A stretch of DNA of 64,000 nucleotides from contig NZ_JAIVKK010000001.1 in assembly GCF_020524005.1 (NCBI RefSeq), positions 744,001-808,000 on the forward strand, given 5' to 3'. This document shows positions 52,651 to 63,415 of the stretch, piece after piece; position 1 is the first letter of the stretch; each line of letters opens with the position of its first letter. A model generated the notes under the pieces. It was not told where the DNA came from and searched no databases. It worked only from the letters and a program-made list of their open reading frames with translations. Source of the stretch: Microbulbifer aggregans. Its GTDB lineage: Bacteria; Pseudomonadota; Gammaproteobacteria; Pseudomonadales; Cellvibrionaceae. The translations under genes were made by a program, and so were the position numbers.

Positions 52651-55600
52651 CTATGCCTCTTCAAGCAGTTCCAGAAAGTCCAGGTTCGCCTGCTGCCTGA
52701 TCATGCGACGGTGGTTCGCCCACAGCTCTGCAATTTTTTCCTGGTTGCAGATCTTGCGATCCACATATACCCGGGTATTCAACTCACCCACCGGGGTCGG
52801 GCTCGGACACTTGCTGAATACAAATTGGTTGGAGATAAGGTCCATGAATGGACCGGATTTGCTGCTGGGCATAATGAACAGCAGCTGCAAGCCCAGCGTC
52901 TCCGTCAGATACCGGATCACTTCACGTGATCGCGACTCATCCATTTTCGAGAACGCCTCATCCACCAGCACCATCTTCAAGTGGCTATTGCCATCATTGA
53001 AACGGAACGCCGAGGTAACCGCCGCTGAGCGGATGATGTAAGCTGGCGTTTCCAGCTGACCGCCCGAACCCGTGCCGTACTGGCTCAGTGCAATCGGCTC
53101 CTTACCTTCCGGCTCCTTGTAGATCTCATAGTTGCGATAATTGCGGTAGTCACTGATTCTGTCCAGCTCGCGGCGAGCCACCTGCTCGTCTTCGCTCAGC
53201 AGCATATTCAGCAATCGATCGCGAACCTTCTGGTATTTCGGCGCAAGCTCCGCATCGAACAGGCTCTGCTCTTCCCCCAGGTTCGGCAGGTCAATCACCG
53301 CTTTAAAGAAGCCCCAGTACTCCTTGAATTCCGGTACCCAACGGTAATCGAAGCGGAAACGCTCACGATCGGCACCAAATCGATGGTGCTCCAGCTCCAG
53401 GTTCAAGTCGTCCAGTACCCGTTTACCATCGTTAATGGACTGGTAAATGGCGTGGCACAAGTGCGTCACAAATGTGGTATTGAAGGACTTTTTCAACCCC
53501 TGCAATTGTTCATGGCGCTCCACCAACAAGTTATTTTTCAGCCGGTTACGCAGTGACGTCAATTGATCGACCAAGCGGCAAACGAGCTTGAATTGCCCCT
53601 CGTTATGCCCACTGGCGAAATCCGGATCAAATGACAGCGTGTCGCCGGCGCTGCAATTACTGTTGTAGTGCATTACGCCGTTCAGCAACTGGTGGCTATA
53701 TTTCTGCAGCAAGCCTTGCCATTCAACAATATCCTGGGAGAAGTCGAAACTGTCCCCAGCCCCTGCCGCCTGCTCGTCGGCCCGCGCAAGTACAGCCTCC
53801 GAATCAAAATCCGGGGCAAGCTGGCCAATCCTCTGTACCGCCGCCTCGCTATCCGAAAGAGACTCGTCCAGGCTGTCCAATTGGGCACTGAGCGCTTTCA
53901 GGGTTTTCTCAACGTTTTCCAGATCACGCTCAAGCTTACCTTCCTGCTTCTGCAGTGCTGCCTGTTGCTGCCGCTCGGCCTCCAGCTTGTCGAGCAATTC
54001 ATTCGCCTGTTGCTCAAGCTCGATGCCGTCCTGCAAATCAAGGTTGGCGAGAGCCTGCTCGGCGCTGCGCCACTGGCGCTGCGCCGCAAGCGCAGCGTCT
54101 ACCGGCTCGAGCAGTTTTAGCGGCTCCAGACTGCGTACCGCCGTCGCGAGTTTGCGTATTTGCTGCTGCTGCCCGTTAACCTGACCTGCCTCTTCCAGCA
54201 GGTGCTCCAGAGCTTTCTGCTGTGCTGCCAGTGCACGTGCGCGGGCGCCCTGACCAAAGACCAGTTCACCATCATCAATATCACAGCGCCACATGCTGTA
54301 GTTACCACTGGCGAGCCCTTCCGGGGTCAAACCACGGCGGGTACTCTTCAGCACATCCGCACCCGCCACCTGAAGAACGGAGCCATAGGACGCTCGTAAA
54401 TAGTACTCGGCGGTCTTGTGACTGAAAGACATCAGCTCAACTATCGAATCCCCCGGCGTATCCAGCCGTTCCGCATCCCGGCGAGCCTTGTCGCCCTGAA
54501 TGACCCGGGCACGATTGCTGCGGCCCGGCATGGCGCGCACGATGCGGATAGCCTCTGCCTCGTAGTCCGGATCGACAATAATCGAAAAGCGCGCACCCCC
54601 GAGGTAACCCTCAATGGCCATCTGCCAGCGGTCCTCAAGCACCTCTACGAAATCGCACAGCACCTGGGGCTCAGCCTGCGGACACTGTTCGCGTATGGCC
54701 GAAAGGGCCTGATCCACGTATTGCGGGTAGCGCACACGATTGGATTGCAGGTGCTGGATACGAGCCTCCTGGGTATGCAATTGCTTCTGCAGCTGCTGGA
54801 CTTTCAGCTCCCCCCGAGAAACCAGTTCCGCCACCTGTTCTTTTAACGTCGGGCGCCCGGACTCCGACTCCAACAGCAGCTCAACCAATCGGTTCTGTAC
54901 AGTTTCGGCAGCCGCCACCTGCTCTCGCAGGGACTCCTGTGCCGAAAGGTCGATCCAGTCCTTACCTAAAAGTCCCTGCACTTCCGGCAGGTCGTCCGCA
55001 CGAGCGACTCCCTTGATGGATTTAACCAGTCCTTTATCGCTCAGAACCGGCAGCTCCAGACTGGCTGATGTGCTGCTCAGCAAACCCAGCAACTCATCCG
55101 CCGCCGAGCGGTTCGCGGCAAATACGCGGTGCTGTGCCGACAGGGGCGCACCTAGCGCGGATAGTTCGCGCTGGGCCAGCGAAATTTTCTGGCCGAGTTC
55201 ATCTTTGCTGCGCAGTGCGGCAATACCCTGGCGCTGTGCCTGAATGGAAACCAGCTGCTCGTTCAGGTCGCGGCTGCGGTTTTCCGCCTGCTGCAGCTCC
55301 TGCGCAGTACGCGCAAGTTCGGCCCGGGTATCCTTTTGCCGATTTTTACCTTCTAGATACGTTTTCTGGACGCGCAATTGCTGGTGCTTGGCCTGCAGGT
55401 ACTCCTGGATACGCAGCTGTTGCCACTGATCGGTATACAGGTCTGCGGACTCAGCAATTTTCTGCAGCGCACCTACCCGTTCGACAATCTCTCGCGCTTC
55501 CTGCTCCATGCCGTGAATCGTCTTCATCAGCTCGGAAACAGAGCGGATGGCATCGCCGAGATCGCGCTTCTCGAGCACTTCCTGGGCTACAAAATCATTG

Positions 55601-56280
55601 ATACTTTTTACCGGCTTGTACGCCATAAAGTTGGCGAATGTTCGTGCAGCATGCATCGCCTCCCGGTCTGGTACCGCGTCCTTGCGCCCCCTGAAGGCGC
55701 CGTACAAACGGCGCAGGTAGGCTTTCTTTTTGTCGTACTGCTCTACCTTGTCAAACTGTTTGCTTGCAATACTGTAGAACTTGTCCAGCGGCAGTAAATG
55801 CTTGCCATCCTTGTATTCCTTGACGAAGTCACCAATTGCCAGTTGTTCGCCGGGCAAAATGAAAAACTTGAGAAGGTCCTGGCGTGCCTGCGCAGGCTTG
55901 CTGCTGGTATCCAGGTGGGCCCGTATCGCCATGATTGCGGCAAATGGCTCACCGTCTTCCCCTTCAGTGGGAAAAAAGTTACCCGCGATATAACAATCTG
56001 TCGGTTGCAGACGCGCATAGCTGCCGTCGTCACAACCAAGCACATACGACGCCAGTGTTCGTACCTGCTTGCCGCCGCGGCCGCGCTGGGTGGTTTCATC
56101 CTGGCCAGGGTTGAACGTGAACAGCGTATCGTGGGCCGCCGTCATTAAAGTCTGTATCGCATCCGCGGCCGTTGTTTTACCGGAACCGTTGCCACCGGAA
56201 AACAGGTTGATGGGGCCGAACTCATATTCGAGTTGCGGAATATTGCCCCAGTTTATGAGGATGAGTTTTTTCAGAAACAT
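52651..56280 (-). CDS. mksB: Condensin MksB, SMC-like ATPase
   Basis: A 1,209-residue SMC/MukB-like ATPase that compacts DNA. The N-terminal head has NLFSGGNGSGKTTAADAIQT (about 25-44, Walker A). Two long coiled-coil arms flank a hinge in the middle (about 530-620). The C-terminal head has GTGSGGQLETPAYI near 1068 (signature) and LVDEAFSKMDESRS near 1103 (Walker B). Together with mksE and mksF it forms the MksBEF complex, which works in chromosome organisation. The order mksF-mksE-mksB matches JetA-JetB-JetC of Wadjet anti-plasmid systems, but no JetD/MksG nuclease follows. Confidence 0.92.
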   Translation of the reverse strand: MFLKKLILINWGNIPQLEYEFGPINLFSGGNGSGKTTAADAIQTLMTAAHDTLFTFNPGQDETTQRGRGGKQVRTLASYVLGCDDGSYARLQPTDCYIAGNFFPTEGEDGEPFAAIMAIRAHLDTSSKPAQARQDLLKFFILPGEQLAIGDFVKEYKDGKHLLPLDKFYSIASKQFDKVEQYDKKKAYLRRLYGAFRGRKDAVPDREAMHAARTFANFMAYKPVKSINDFVAQEVLEKRDLGDAIRSVSELMKTIHGMEQEAREIVERVGALQKIAESADLYTDQWQQLRIQEYLQAKHQQLRVQKTYLEGKNRQKDTRAELARTAQELQQAENRSRDLNEQLVSIQAQRQGIAALRSKDELGQKISLAQRELSALGAPLSAQHRVFAANRSAADELLGLLSSTSASLELPVLSDKGLVKSIKGVARADDLPEVQGLLGKDWIDLSAQESLREQVAAAETVQNRLVELLLESESGRPTLKEQVAELVSRGELKVQQLQKQLHTQEARIQHLQSNRVRYPQYVDQALSAIREQCPQAEPQVLCDFVEVLEDRWQMAIEGYLGGARFSIIVDPDYEAEAIRIVRAMPGRSNRARVIQGDKARRDAERLDTPGDSIVELMSFSHKTAEYYLRASYGSVLQVAGADVLKSTRRGLTPEGLASGNYSMWRCDIDDGELVFGQGARARALAAQQKALEHLLEEAGQVNGQQQQIRKLATAVRSLEPLKLLEPVDAALAAQRQWRSAEQALANLDLQDGIELEQQANELLDKLEAERQQQAALQKQEGKLERDLENVEKTLKALSAQLDSLDESLSDSEAAVQRIGQLAPDFDSEAVLARADEQAAGAGDSFDFSQDIVEWQGLLQKYSHQLLNGVMHYNSNCSAGDTLSFDPDFASGHNEGQFKLVCRLVDQLTSLRNRLKNNLLVERHEQLQGLKKSFNTTFVTHLCHAIYQSINDGKRVLDDLNLELEHHRFGADRERFRFDYRWVPEFKEYWGFFKAVIDLPNLGEEQSLFDAELAPKYQKVRDRLLNMLLSEDEQVARRELDRISDYRNYRNYEIYKEPEGKEPIALSQYGTGSGGQLETPAYIIRSAAVTSAFRFNDGNSHLKMVLVDEAFSKMDESRSREVIRYLTETLGLQLLFIMPSSKSGPFMDLISNQFVFSKCPSPTPVGELNTRVYVDRKICNQEKIAELWANHRRMIRQQANLDFLELLEEA

Positions 56281-56342
56281 GCGACTTCCGCGTGTTCAAC
56301 AGGTGGATTGATTCATTAATTGCGCAGCCCGAAATCGGACCA

Positions 56343-57056
56343 TCAGGATTCCGGGCCGTTAAAGAGACTGTGATCTTCGGCTGACGGGGTAATACGCGAG
56401 CCAGAGTCGTCTTCAGGCATCGGCGCCTTCGCTTCGCCGTCCAGCAACTGCTGCAATGTCGCTTCACTGACAAACTGTGCGATGGTCGGGCGCACTCGCA
56501 ACAGGATTTCAGCGGCGGCTTCATTATCTTCCCCCGCAACCTGAATCAGGCGTAGCTGGCGGAGTTTTTTCAGCAGCTGTTTGCGATCGGCCAGTTTGTC
56601 CGGCAGCGACATTTTGAGGAGATTGCGCAGGCCAAGTTCAAGCGCCTCCAGGGAAAGTGCCACGCAGCCCTGGTCGTCGACCTGCCCTTCGCGCAGGGAT
56701 TTGTCATACTCCACCCGCAGCACCAGGATCGCCGCCACTTCCTGTTGCGTAAGCCGCGCGCGAAATCCCCCGTGATGAGGCTCCTCCTGGTCGGGCATTC
56801 CGGGCACTTCGGCGCCAGGCGGAAATACGCGAATAAACTGAAAGCGGCTGTCATGCTGCAGGCGCAACCCCAGTGGCGACAGCCATTCGCGAATCAGCGG
56901 CTCGCAGCGCTGAAAGCGATCGTACAACACGGTTTCAACATTGCTCTCATCACGGCATATCACTCCGTAATCCAGCAAGCGCACTAACAGTTCGGAGAAT
57001 TCAGTACGCGTCAGCCGACACTGGGCCAACGCATCTTCCAATGCCTGTTCAATCAC
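56343..57056 (-). CDS. mksE: Condensin subunit MksE
   Basis: A 237-residue winged-helix subunit (DUF4194/JetB-like) of the MksBEF condensin, which bridges the kleisin to the ATPase. [19 protein letters not shown] (about 15-33) and [20 protein letters not shown] (about 104-123) are the visible features. The GTG start overlaps the end of mksF by eight bases. The last 25 residues are acidic and look disordered. Function is by family and order. Confidence 0.9.
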   Translation of the reverse strand: MIEQALEDALAQCRLTRTEFSELLVRLLDYGVICRDESNVETVLYDRFQRCEPLIREWLSPLGLRLQHDSRFQFIRVFPPGAEVPGMPDQEEPHHGGFRARLTQQEVAAILVLRVEYDKSLREGQVDDQGCVALSLEALELGLRNLLKMSLPDKLADRKQLLKKLRQLRLIQVAGEDNEAAAEILLRVRPTIAQFVSEATLQQLLDGEAKAPMPEDDSGSRITPSAEDHSLFNGPES

Positions 57057-58476
57057 GATGTTTCAGCTCAAGTGTGTATTCGTCAATTTGGTCAAAGTAC
57101 TCATTTCTGGCCACTTCGCCAGTAAAAGTCACTTCCATAAAAGGACCGGATCCGTCCTGTGAAACCGCCGCAGCTTCCAGCGCATGGCTCATGGTGAGCA
57201 GGTCGCGCGCATCCTTGAGCGGCAAGTCGCGACTGTTCACCCGTTGCCCACTCCCGAGCGCCGTACTCAGGTAGTTCCGGAGGTCACCGCTATTGAAGTT
57301 AAACGCCTGATCCAGCAGTTGCTGCAGCACAATACCGCGCTGGCTCTCCTCCGAGAGAGCAGCATGCTCTTCAACCAGAGTATTTACCGGTGCCCGGCGA
57401 TTGCGCTGCCACAGCTGAGTCTGTTTCGGGTCGAACAGGCGTAACTGGAAGGCAGCGAGCTGCTCTCCCAGCTGACCGAGTATCGCATCGCGCCCGCCGG
57501 ACTGGCCAAGCTCCTGACACAGGTCTGTAAACGCGCCCTCGGTATTGCTCTGTAAATAGCTCAACTGGCGAATGATGATTTCCGCCCGTTTGGTAAAGCC
57601 CTGCAATGCGTGACGCAATGCTGGAAGTTTCACTTCGCAAGCCCGACGCATACGATCCTCAATGGTATTCAGCATCAACCATAAAATGGACTGCCCTTCG
57701 CTCATCAGCTCCGGTAACTGCTGACGCAAACGCTGCTCCCACTCGGCCTTTTTTGCATTGTCCTTGCGCCGAATCTGACCGATAACCTTACCGATGGAAT
57801 CGCGGTGTTTTTCAACACTGTCTGCAGACAGGCGGATTGCCAAATCAGGCTGAAAGCGACTTTCCATAAACGAGAAGAACTCGTCCGTGGCCTGCTGCAC
57901 AAGGATATGCGCCTCCACTTCCCGCACCAGTTCCCGCTTACGCTCTTCCAGCTCAGCGATCATGTCAGTGAAATCGGCAACAATGCGCTCGGAGTATTCC
58001 CAGGCATCGACAAGGTCGTAGACCTCGCCACGACTGGCGAAAGCTTCCAGGGCATTCAGGGTGTTACGGGTATTGCGGTGCCGGGTACGCACTCGGGTGC
58101 TGTTCAGCTCCACGAGTGGCTGGGTAAACAGACGGCCGCGGCGGCTGAAAGGATAAGACACGGTAAGCGAGGCGGAATCGACCAGCTTTTCCAGCCAGCC
58201 AAACTCCACCAGGCTATTAAGGACCCACACCGCCTGTTCACGTGGGCCACGGAAACGCCCCTCCGGTTCATCACCGCCGTCGCTGTCCAGCTGGGGTGCG
58301 CGGGTTAACGCTTCGGCAAAGGTTTCGAGAATTTGCTCGCGGCTGAGCGATTCGCCGTAATCGGCCTTGGCCGTATACAGGCGCTCATACAACAGGCGCA
58401 GGCATTCCACCACCTGCTCACGGTATTTACCAGTCAGAGGTCGGAAGAAGTGCTGATAGGAGTCTGCAAAGAACAA
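57049..58476 (-). CDS. mksF: Condensin kleisin MksF
   Basis: A 475-residue kleisin subunit (DUF3375/JetA-like) that links the MksB heads. [20 protein letters not shown] (about 8-27) and [21 protein letters not shown] near 187-207 are typical. The start is a TTG, the first in-frame start after a stop codon 24 bases upstream; no ATG lies near, and the N-terminal alignment to the family begins there. First gene of the mksFEB operon. Confidence 0.9.
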   Translation of the reverse strand: MFFADSYQHFFRPLTGKYREQVVECLRLLYERLYTAKADYGESLSREQILETFAEALTRAPQLDSDGGDEPEGRFRGPREQAVWVLNSLVEFGWLEKLVDSASLTVSYPFSRRGRLFTQPLVELNSTRVRTRHRNTRNTLNALEAFASRGEVYDLVDAWEYSERIVADFTDMIAELEERKRELVREVEAHILVQQATDEFFSFMESRFQPDLAIRLSADSVEKHRDSIGKVIGQIRRKDNAKKAEWEQRLRQQLPELMSEGQSILWLMLNTIEDRMRRACEVKLPALRHALQGFTKRAEIIIRQLSYLQSNTEGAFTDLCQELGQSGGRDAILGQLGEQLAAFQLRLFDPKQTQLWQRNRRAPVNTLVEEHAALSEESQRGIVLQQLLDQAFNFNSGDLRNYLSTALGSGQRVNSRDLPLKDARDLLTMSHALEAAAVSQDGSGPFMEVTFTGEVARNEYFDQIDEYTLELKHRD

Positions 58477-58491
58477 CGTGCAGATTTCCGC

Positions 58492-58677
58492 TTACTTTTC
58501 GGGCTTCTGGTTCAGTACGCAGTATTTGGTGTAGTCACCAGCGTCATTGAAGCTCCACTCGCCTTTCGGGATTCCATCCATTTTTTTACACCAGGCGTCA
58601 GAACCACGCTTGGGTTCGCAGGCGGTCAGGGTAAATACGGCGAGAGATGCAGTGATGATGGTCAGAAATTTTTTCAT
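58492..58677 (-). CDS. Small DUF3012 lipoprotein
   Basis: A 61-residue lipoprotein. The signal peptide ends in LTAC, so the mature protein starts at Cys20 and is lipid-anchored. The short mature part (RGSDAWCKKMDGIPKGEWSF and DYTKYCVLN) carries two cysteines that could pair and matches DUF3012, a family of unknown role found widely in Gammaproteobacteria. It ends 15 bases before mksF. Confidence 0.88.
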   Translation of the reverse strand: MKKFLTIITASLAVFTLTACEPKRGSDAWCKKMDGIPKGEWSFNDAGDYTKYCVLNQKPEK

Positions 58678-58751
58678 GGTCTTGCAACGATTTTCATTGT
58701 TATTTGTTCAAGGGACCTGAAACCAGGCCCCTTACGATTCGCGAAATAAGA

Positions 58752-60125
58752 TTACTCGCGTCGCCACTTGGTTCCCTCTCGGGAATCTTCCAGCACAACG
58801 CCGCGGGCTTTCAATTCCTCACGGACTTCGTCGGCACGCGCATAATTTTTATCCAGCTTGCTCTGCTGGCGCTCTGCAATCAGCGCCTCGATTTCTTCCT
58901 CGCTGATTTCATCGCCACCACGGGACTGCTTGAACCAGGCTTCCGGATCCATCTGCAGAATGCCAAGCATCGCGCCGGCCGATAGCAGCTTGCCTTTGAA
59001 TGCCGCCTTATCCGCATCTTCGGCTTTGTTCAACTCTTTCGCCAGCTGGTGCAACTCACTGATCGCAATCGGGGTATTCAGGTCGTCGTAGAGGGCGGCG
59101 AGAAATGCGGATCCTTCCAGGTCCACGTCCACCGGCTCAACGCTCTGGGTATCGCGCAGTGCGCCATACAAACCATCCAGCGTACGCCACGCCTGATCCA
59201 GCAAATCCGCGCTGAAATTCAATTCGGAACGGTAATGGGCGGAAAGCAGTGCAAAGCGCAATACTTCACCTGGATACTGCTCCAGAAGGTCGTTAACCAT
59301 GCGGAAATTGCCCAGAGACTTGGACATTTTCTCGCCTTCGATATTCACGTAGCCGTTGTGCATCCAGTACCGCACAAAGTCGGTACCATTGGCGCAGCAG
59401 CTCTGGGCGCGCTCGTTTTCATGGTGCGGAAATGTAAGGTCCCGGCCACCACCGTGAATATCAATGGTGTCGCCGAGGTGCTTCTTGATCATCGCCGAAC
59501 ACTCAAGGTGCCAGCCCGGCCGACCGCGACCCCAGGGACTATCCCAGCCGGGCTCGTCGTCAGATGAAGGCTTCCACAGTACGAAGTCACCGGCGTATTT
59601 CTTGTACGGGGCAACTTCTACCCGCGCCCCGGCGAGCATATCGTCAAGGGAGCGCTTGGACAGCTTGCCGTAGTCGTCCATGGACTCCACCGCAAAAAGC
59701 ACATGTCCATCCGCCTCGTAAGCGTGACCTTTTTCGATCAGGTTTTCGATCATGGCGATCATTTCCGGCAAGTGCTCGGTGGCATAAGGCGTGATGTCCG
59801 GCTCAAGGTTGTTGAGCGCAGCCATATCGTCAAAGTATGCCTGGGCATAACGGGCCGTCAGCGCGGCGATATCTTCGCCGTTCTCACGCGCAGCCTTCAT
59901 GATTTTGTCGTCGATATCGGTAATGTTGCGCGCGTACGCCACATCTTTGTACAGCGTCTTCAACAGACGGTACAGGGTATCGAATACCACCACCGGTCGC
60001 GCATTGCCGATGTGAACACGGTTGTACACCGTAGGACCACATACGTACATGCGTACACGGTCCTCAACCAGCGGCTTGAAGGGCTCTTTCTTTCCGGAAA
60101 AGGTGTTGTATATCTGTAGAGACAT
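58752..60125 (-). CDS. cysS: Cysteinyl-tRNA synthetase
   Basis: A 457-residue class I aminoacyl-tRNA synthetase. [19 protein letters not shown] (about 27-45) holds the zinc-binding Cys29 and the HIGN motif (38-41); the ERAQSC segment near 236-241 holds another zinc ligand, and KMSKSLGN lies near 266-273. Length is typical. It is divergent from nothing; glnS lies 86 bases upstream on the same strand, so the two may be co-transcribed. Confidence 0.97.
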   Translation of the reverse strand: MSLQIYNTFSGKKEPFKPLVEDRVRMYVCGPTVYNRVHIGNARPVVVFDTLYRLLKTLYKDVAYARNITDIDDKIMKAARENGEDIAALTARYAQAYFDDMAALNNLEPDITPYATEHLPEMIAMIENLIEKGHAYEADGHVLFAVESMDDYGKLSKRSLDDMLAGARVEVAPYKKYAGDFVLWKPSSDDEPGWDSPWGRGRPGWHLECSAMIKKHLGDTIDIHGGGRDLTFPHHENERAQSCCANGTDFVRYWMHNGYVNIEGEKMSKSLGNFRMVNDLLEQYPGEVLRFALLSAHYRSELNFSADLLDQAWRTLDGLYGALRDTQSVEPVDVDLEGSAFLAALYDDLNTPIAISELHQLAKELNKAEDADKAAFKGKLLSAGAMLGILQMDPEAWFKQSRGGDEISEEEIEALIAERQQSKLDKNYARADEVREELKARGVVLEDSREGTKWRRE

Positions 60126-60211
60126 TTCTGCTCACAATCATTTTTTACTGGTTGGCGCGCGCTCGATTCAAGTGTGCGCGCCATATTCAGGTTCCGTACG
60201 CAACGGGCCGC

Positions 60212-61885
60212 TTACTTGTTCTGTTCCTTCGCCCAGGAATCACGCAGCCCGATCGTGCGGTTGAACACCGGCTGCTCCGCGGAGCCATATTTGCTGTCGC
60301 GACAGAAGTAGCCATTGCGCTCAAACTGGTAGCCTTGCTCGGGCTTGGCTTCCGCCAGACCAATCTCGGCCTTGCAGCCGGACAGGATCTTCAGGTTGTC
60401 CGGGTTCACCGATTCCAGGAAATTCTTGTCGCCGACATCCGGGGATTCATCATTGAACAGACGGTCGTACAGGCGTACTTCGCAGTCCACATGGTTCTCA
60501 GCAGATACCCAGTGAATCACCCCTTTCGGCTTAACGCCGTCTGCCGGGTCCTTGCCCAGGGTATCCAGATCTACAGAGCACAGTACCTCGACGATTTCGC
60601 CGGCGTCGTTCTTGACCACCTCGTCAGCCTGAATCACGTACGCATTGCGCAGGCGTACCTTTTTGCCCAATACCAGACGTTTGTACTTCTTGTTGGCTTC
60701 CTCGCGGAAGTCTTCCTGCTCGATGTACAGAGTTCGGGTAAACGGTAGCTCGCGAGCCGGCAGGTCATCACGCACCGGGTGGCCCGGGGCCGTCAGCATT
60801 TCCTGCTGGCCTTCCGGGTAGTTGGTCAGCGTTACCTTTAACGGCTCCATCACACACATGGCGCGCGGGGCATTTTTGTCCAGGTCATCGCGGATAGCGT
60901 ATTCCAGCATGCCCACATCGACCGTTGAGTCCGAGCGGGTAACACCGATCATTTCGCAGAACTGACGAATTGAAGCCGGAGTTACACCTCGGCGACGCAA
61001 GCCGGAGATGGTCGGCATACGCGGATCGTCCCAGCCGTCGACAAAGCCCTCATCCACCAGCTGCTTGAGCTTGCGCTTGGACACCACGGTGTAATTCAGG
61101 TGCAAACGGGCAAATTCGTACTGGCGGGGGCGAGCCGGCACCGGCAGGTTCTCGATAAACCATTCATACAGCGGTTTGTGGTCTTCAAACTCCAGAGTAC
61201 AGATGGAATGTGAGATCCCCTCAATCGCGTCGGACTGACCGTGGGCGAAGTCGTAGCTTGGGTACACGCACCATTTGTCACCGGTCTGGTGGTGCGCCAT
61301 CTTTTTGATGCGATAGATGATCGGATCACGCAGGTTGATATTCGGCGCAGACATATCGATTTTGGCGCGCAGACTGCAGCTGCCCTCGTCCAATTCGCCC
61401 GCCGTCATGCGCGCAAACAGATCCAGGTTCTCGTCGACCGAGCGCTCGCGATACGGGCTGTTGGTGCCCGGCTCCTTAAGAGTACCGCGATGAGCGCGCG
61501 CCTCTTCCGGAGACAGGTCACACACGTAGGCCTTACCCTCTTTGATCAGGTGAATGGCCCACTGGTGCAGCTGGTCGAAATAATCCGAGGTGTATTTCGC
61601 CTCTCCGGCCCACTGGAATCCCAGCCAGGTTACGTCGCGCTTGATCGCGTCCACGTATTCCTCGTCTTCTTTCGCCGGGTTGGTATCGTCAAAACGGAGG
61701 TTGCACTGGCCACCGAACTCTTTGGCAAGGCCGAAGTTCAGGCAAATCGATTTTGCGTGCCCGATATGCAGGTAGCCATTGGGCTCCGGCGGAAAACGGG
61801 TGGTCAGCTCGCTAACCCGGCCCTCGGCCAGGTCTTCACGAATGATGTTCTGTAAAAAGTGAGCGGGCTTGCTCTCGGATGTCAT
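60212..61885 (-). CDS. glnS: Glutaminyl-tRNA synthetase
   Basis: A 557-residue class I synthetase. [20 protein letters not shown] (31-50) contains HIGH at 40-43; [18 protein letters not shown] and the KMSKS-equivalent VVSKRKL near 262-268 are present, with the C-terminal beta-barrel anticodon-binding domain. Length and the LNFGLA element fit the bacterial GlnRS. It is divergent from ppiB. Confidence 0.97.
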   Translation of the reverse strand: MTSESKPAHFLQNIIREDLAEGRVSELTTRFPPEPNGYLHIGHAKSICLNFGLAKEFGGQCNLRFDDTNPAKEDEEYVDAIKRDVTWLGFQWAGEAKYTSDYFDQLHQWAIHLIKEGKAYVCDLSPEEARAHRGTLKEPGTNSPYRERSVDENLDLFARMTAGELDEGSCSLRAKIDMSAPNINLRDPIIYRIKKMAHHQTGDKWCVYPSYDFAHGQSDAIEGISHSICTLEFEDHKPLYEWFIENLPVPARPRQYEFARLHLNYTVVSKRKLKQLVDEGFVDGWDDPRMPTISGLRRRGVTPASIRQFCEMIGVTRSDSTVDVGMLEYAIRDDLDKNAPRAMCVMEPLKVTLTNYPEGQQEMLTAPGHPVRDDLPARELPFTRTLYIEQEDFREEANKKYKRLVLGKKVRLRNAYVIQADEVVKNDAGEIVEVLCSVDLDTLGKDPADGVKPKGVIHWVSAENHVDCEVRLYDRLFNDESPDVGDKNFLESVNPDNLKILSGCKAEIGLAEAKPEQGYQFERNGYFCRDSKYGSAEQPVFNRTIGLRDSWAKEQNK

Positions 61886-62050
61886 AGCTTTCTCTATTTA
61901 TACAGCTGTTCTAACTAAGCGGCCGATTATAACGCAGATGGCTGGCGCCGCATGGGTTTTCATCGGTGCGCCCCCAAAGCCGGGGACAGTTTGCGTAGGC
62001 CGGCGTTCAGAGTATCATGCCGCCCCAAACTGACCCGGACAGGACAAATT

Positions 62051-62560
62051 ATGATCACCCTGCATACCACCTACGGCGACATCGCCATCGAACTGAACTT
62101 TGACAAGGCGCCGAAAACCGCAGCCAACTTCCTGCAGTACTGCCGCGACGATTTCTACACCGGCACCATTTTTCACCGGGTAATCAACAACTTCATGGTT
62201 CAGGGCGGCGGCATGACCCCGAACATGGACCAAAAGGCTACCCGCGACGCCATCGAAAACGAAGCCGACAACGGCCTGAAAAACGACACCGGCACCCTCG
62301 CGATGGCCCGCACCATGGACCCGCACTCCGCCACTGCGCAATTCTTCATCAATGTGAACGACAACGACTTCCTGAACTTCCGCTCCAAGGACGCCCAGGG
62401 CTGGGGTTACTGCGTGTTCGGCAAAGTTGCTGAAGGTATGGACGTGGTCAACAAAATCAAGGAAGTTGCCACCGGCAGCAACGGCTTCCACCAGGACGTA
62501 CCGACCGAGACCATCGAAATTACCGGCGTCACAGTTTCAGACGCTTACGCCGATAAGTAA
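62051..62560 (+). CDS. ppiB: Peptidyl-prolyl cis-trans isomerase B (cyclophilin)
   Basis: A 169-residue cytoplasmic cyclophilin. [15 protein letters not shown] holds the active-site Phe and Arg, and [18 protein letters not shown] and [15 protein letters not shown] follow, as in PpiB. The start is the ATG at 62051 after CAGGA, matching the [15 protein letters not shown] start of the family; upstream codons are open but not conserved. lpxH follows 50 bases later. Confidence 0.96.
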   Translation: MITLHTTYGDIAIELNFDKAPKTAANFLQYCRDDFYTGTIFHRVINNFMVQGGGMTPNMDQKATRDAIENEADNGLKNDTGTLAMARTMDPHSATAQFFINVNDNDFLNFRSKDAQGWGYCVFGKVAEGMDVVNKIKEVATGSNGFHQDVPTETIEITGVTVSDAYADK

Positions 62561-62610
62561 TTAACGGCACACGTATCGGGCCAACCTATGGAAAACGGGC
62601 GGAGCATTCA

Positions 62611-63339
62611 GTGACCAGCTTTATCATTTCAGACTTACATCTGGACGAATCCCGCCCGGCGCTCACCCGCGCCTTCTTCGAATTCCTGCACGGGCAAGCT
62701 GCCGGCGCTGATACCCTGTACATCCTGGGCGACTTCTTCGAAGTATGGATCGGGGACGACGACGATGCGCCCCTGGCGGAATCCGTCGCGCGCCAGCTGA
62801 AAGCCTACAGTGATCTGGGCACTGCGGTGTACCTGATGCACGGCAATCGCGATTTCCTCCTCGGCAGTGATTACGCAGCGCGCTGCGGGGCCACCCTTGT
62901 GCCCGACCCGAGTGTGGCAAAACTGGGTGGCGAGCAGGTTCTGCTTATGCATGGCGACAGCCTGTGCACCCGCGACCTGGAGTATATGGCGTTTCGCGAC
63001 CAGGCCCGCAACCCGCAGTGGCAACAGGCGTTGCTGGCCAAGCCACTTGCGGAGCGCCGCCAGATCGCCACGCAGATCCGCGCCGTTTCCAAGTCTATGA
63101 ACAGCAACAAAGCCGAAGACATTATGGATGTCACTCCGGATGAAGTTGTGTCGATCATGCGCGAGTTTGACGTGCAGACCCTGATCCACGGTCACACCCA
63201 CCGCCCTGCCCGTCACCAGCTGAACATTGACGGCAAGCCCGCACAGCGAATAGTGCTCGGTGACTGGGGCGAACTCGGCTGGTGTATCCGCGCCGATGAA
63301 AATGGACTTGAACTCCTGCACTGGCCCACGGCATCCTAA
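62611..63339 (+). CDS. lpxH: UDP-2,3-diacylglucosamine diphosphatase
   Basis: A 242-residue metallophosphoesterase that makes lipid X in lipid A synthesis, at the cytoplasmic face of the inner membrane. Metal-binding motifs in order: SDLHLDES (7-14), GDFFEVWIGDD, HGNRDFLLG, HGDSLCTRD and IHGHTHRPARH. The start is a GTG after GGAG. Length is typical of LpxH and not the longer LpxI. Its presence confirms a Gram-negative host. Confidence 0.96.
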   Translation: MTSFIISDLHLDESRPALTRAFFEFLHGQAAGADTLYILGDFFEVWIGDDDDAPLAESVARQLKAYSDLGTAVYLMHGNRDFLLGSDYAARCGATLVPDPSVAKLGGEQVLLMHGDSLCTRDLEYMAFRDQARNPQWQQALLAKPLAERRQIATQIRAVSKSMNSNKAEDIMDVTPDEVVSIMREFDVQTLIHGHTHRPARHQLNIDGKPAQRIVLGDWGELGWCIRADENGLELLHWPTAS

Positions 63340-63415
63340 GGCAAACCAAGCGCCTGCATTGCCGGCATCGGTATCCGGTTGATACCGGGTATTCCACGGA
63401 TTCGGAGCCTTTCCT

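Noticed and set aside
52651-58476. Complete Wadjet anti-plasmid system
   Set aside because: The JetD/MksG nuclease gene is absent, so chromosomal MksBEF condensin is the safer call.
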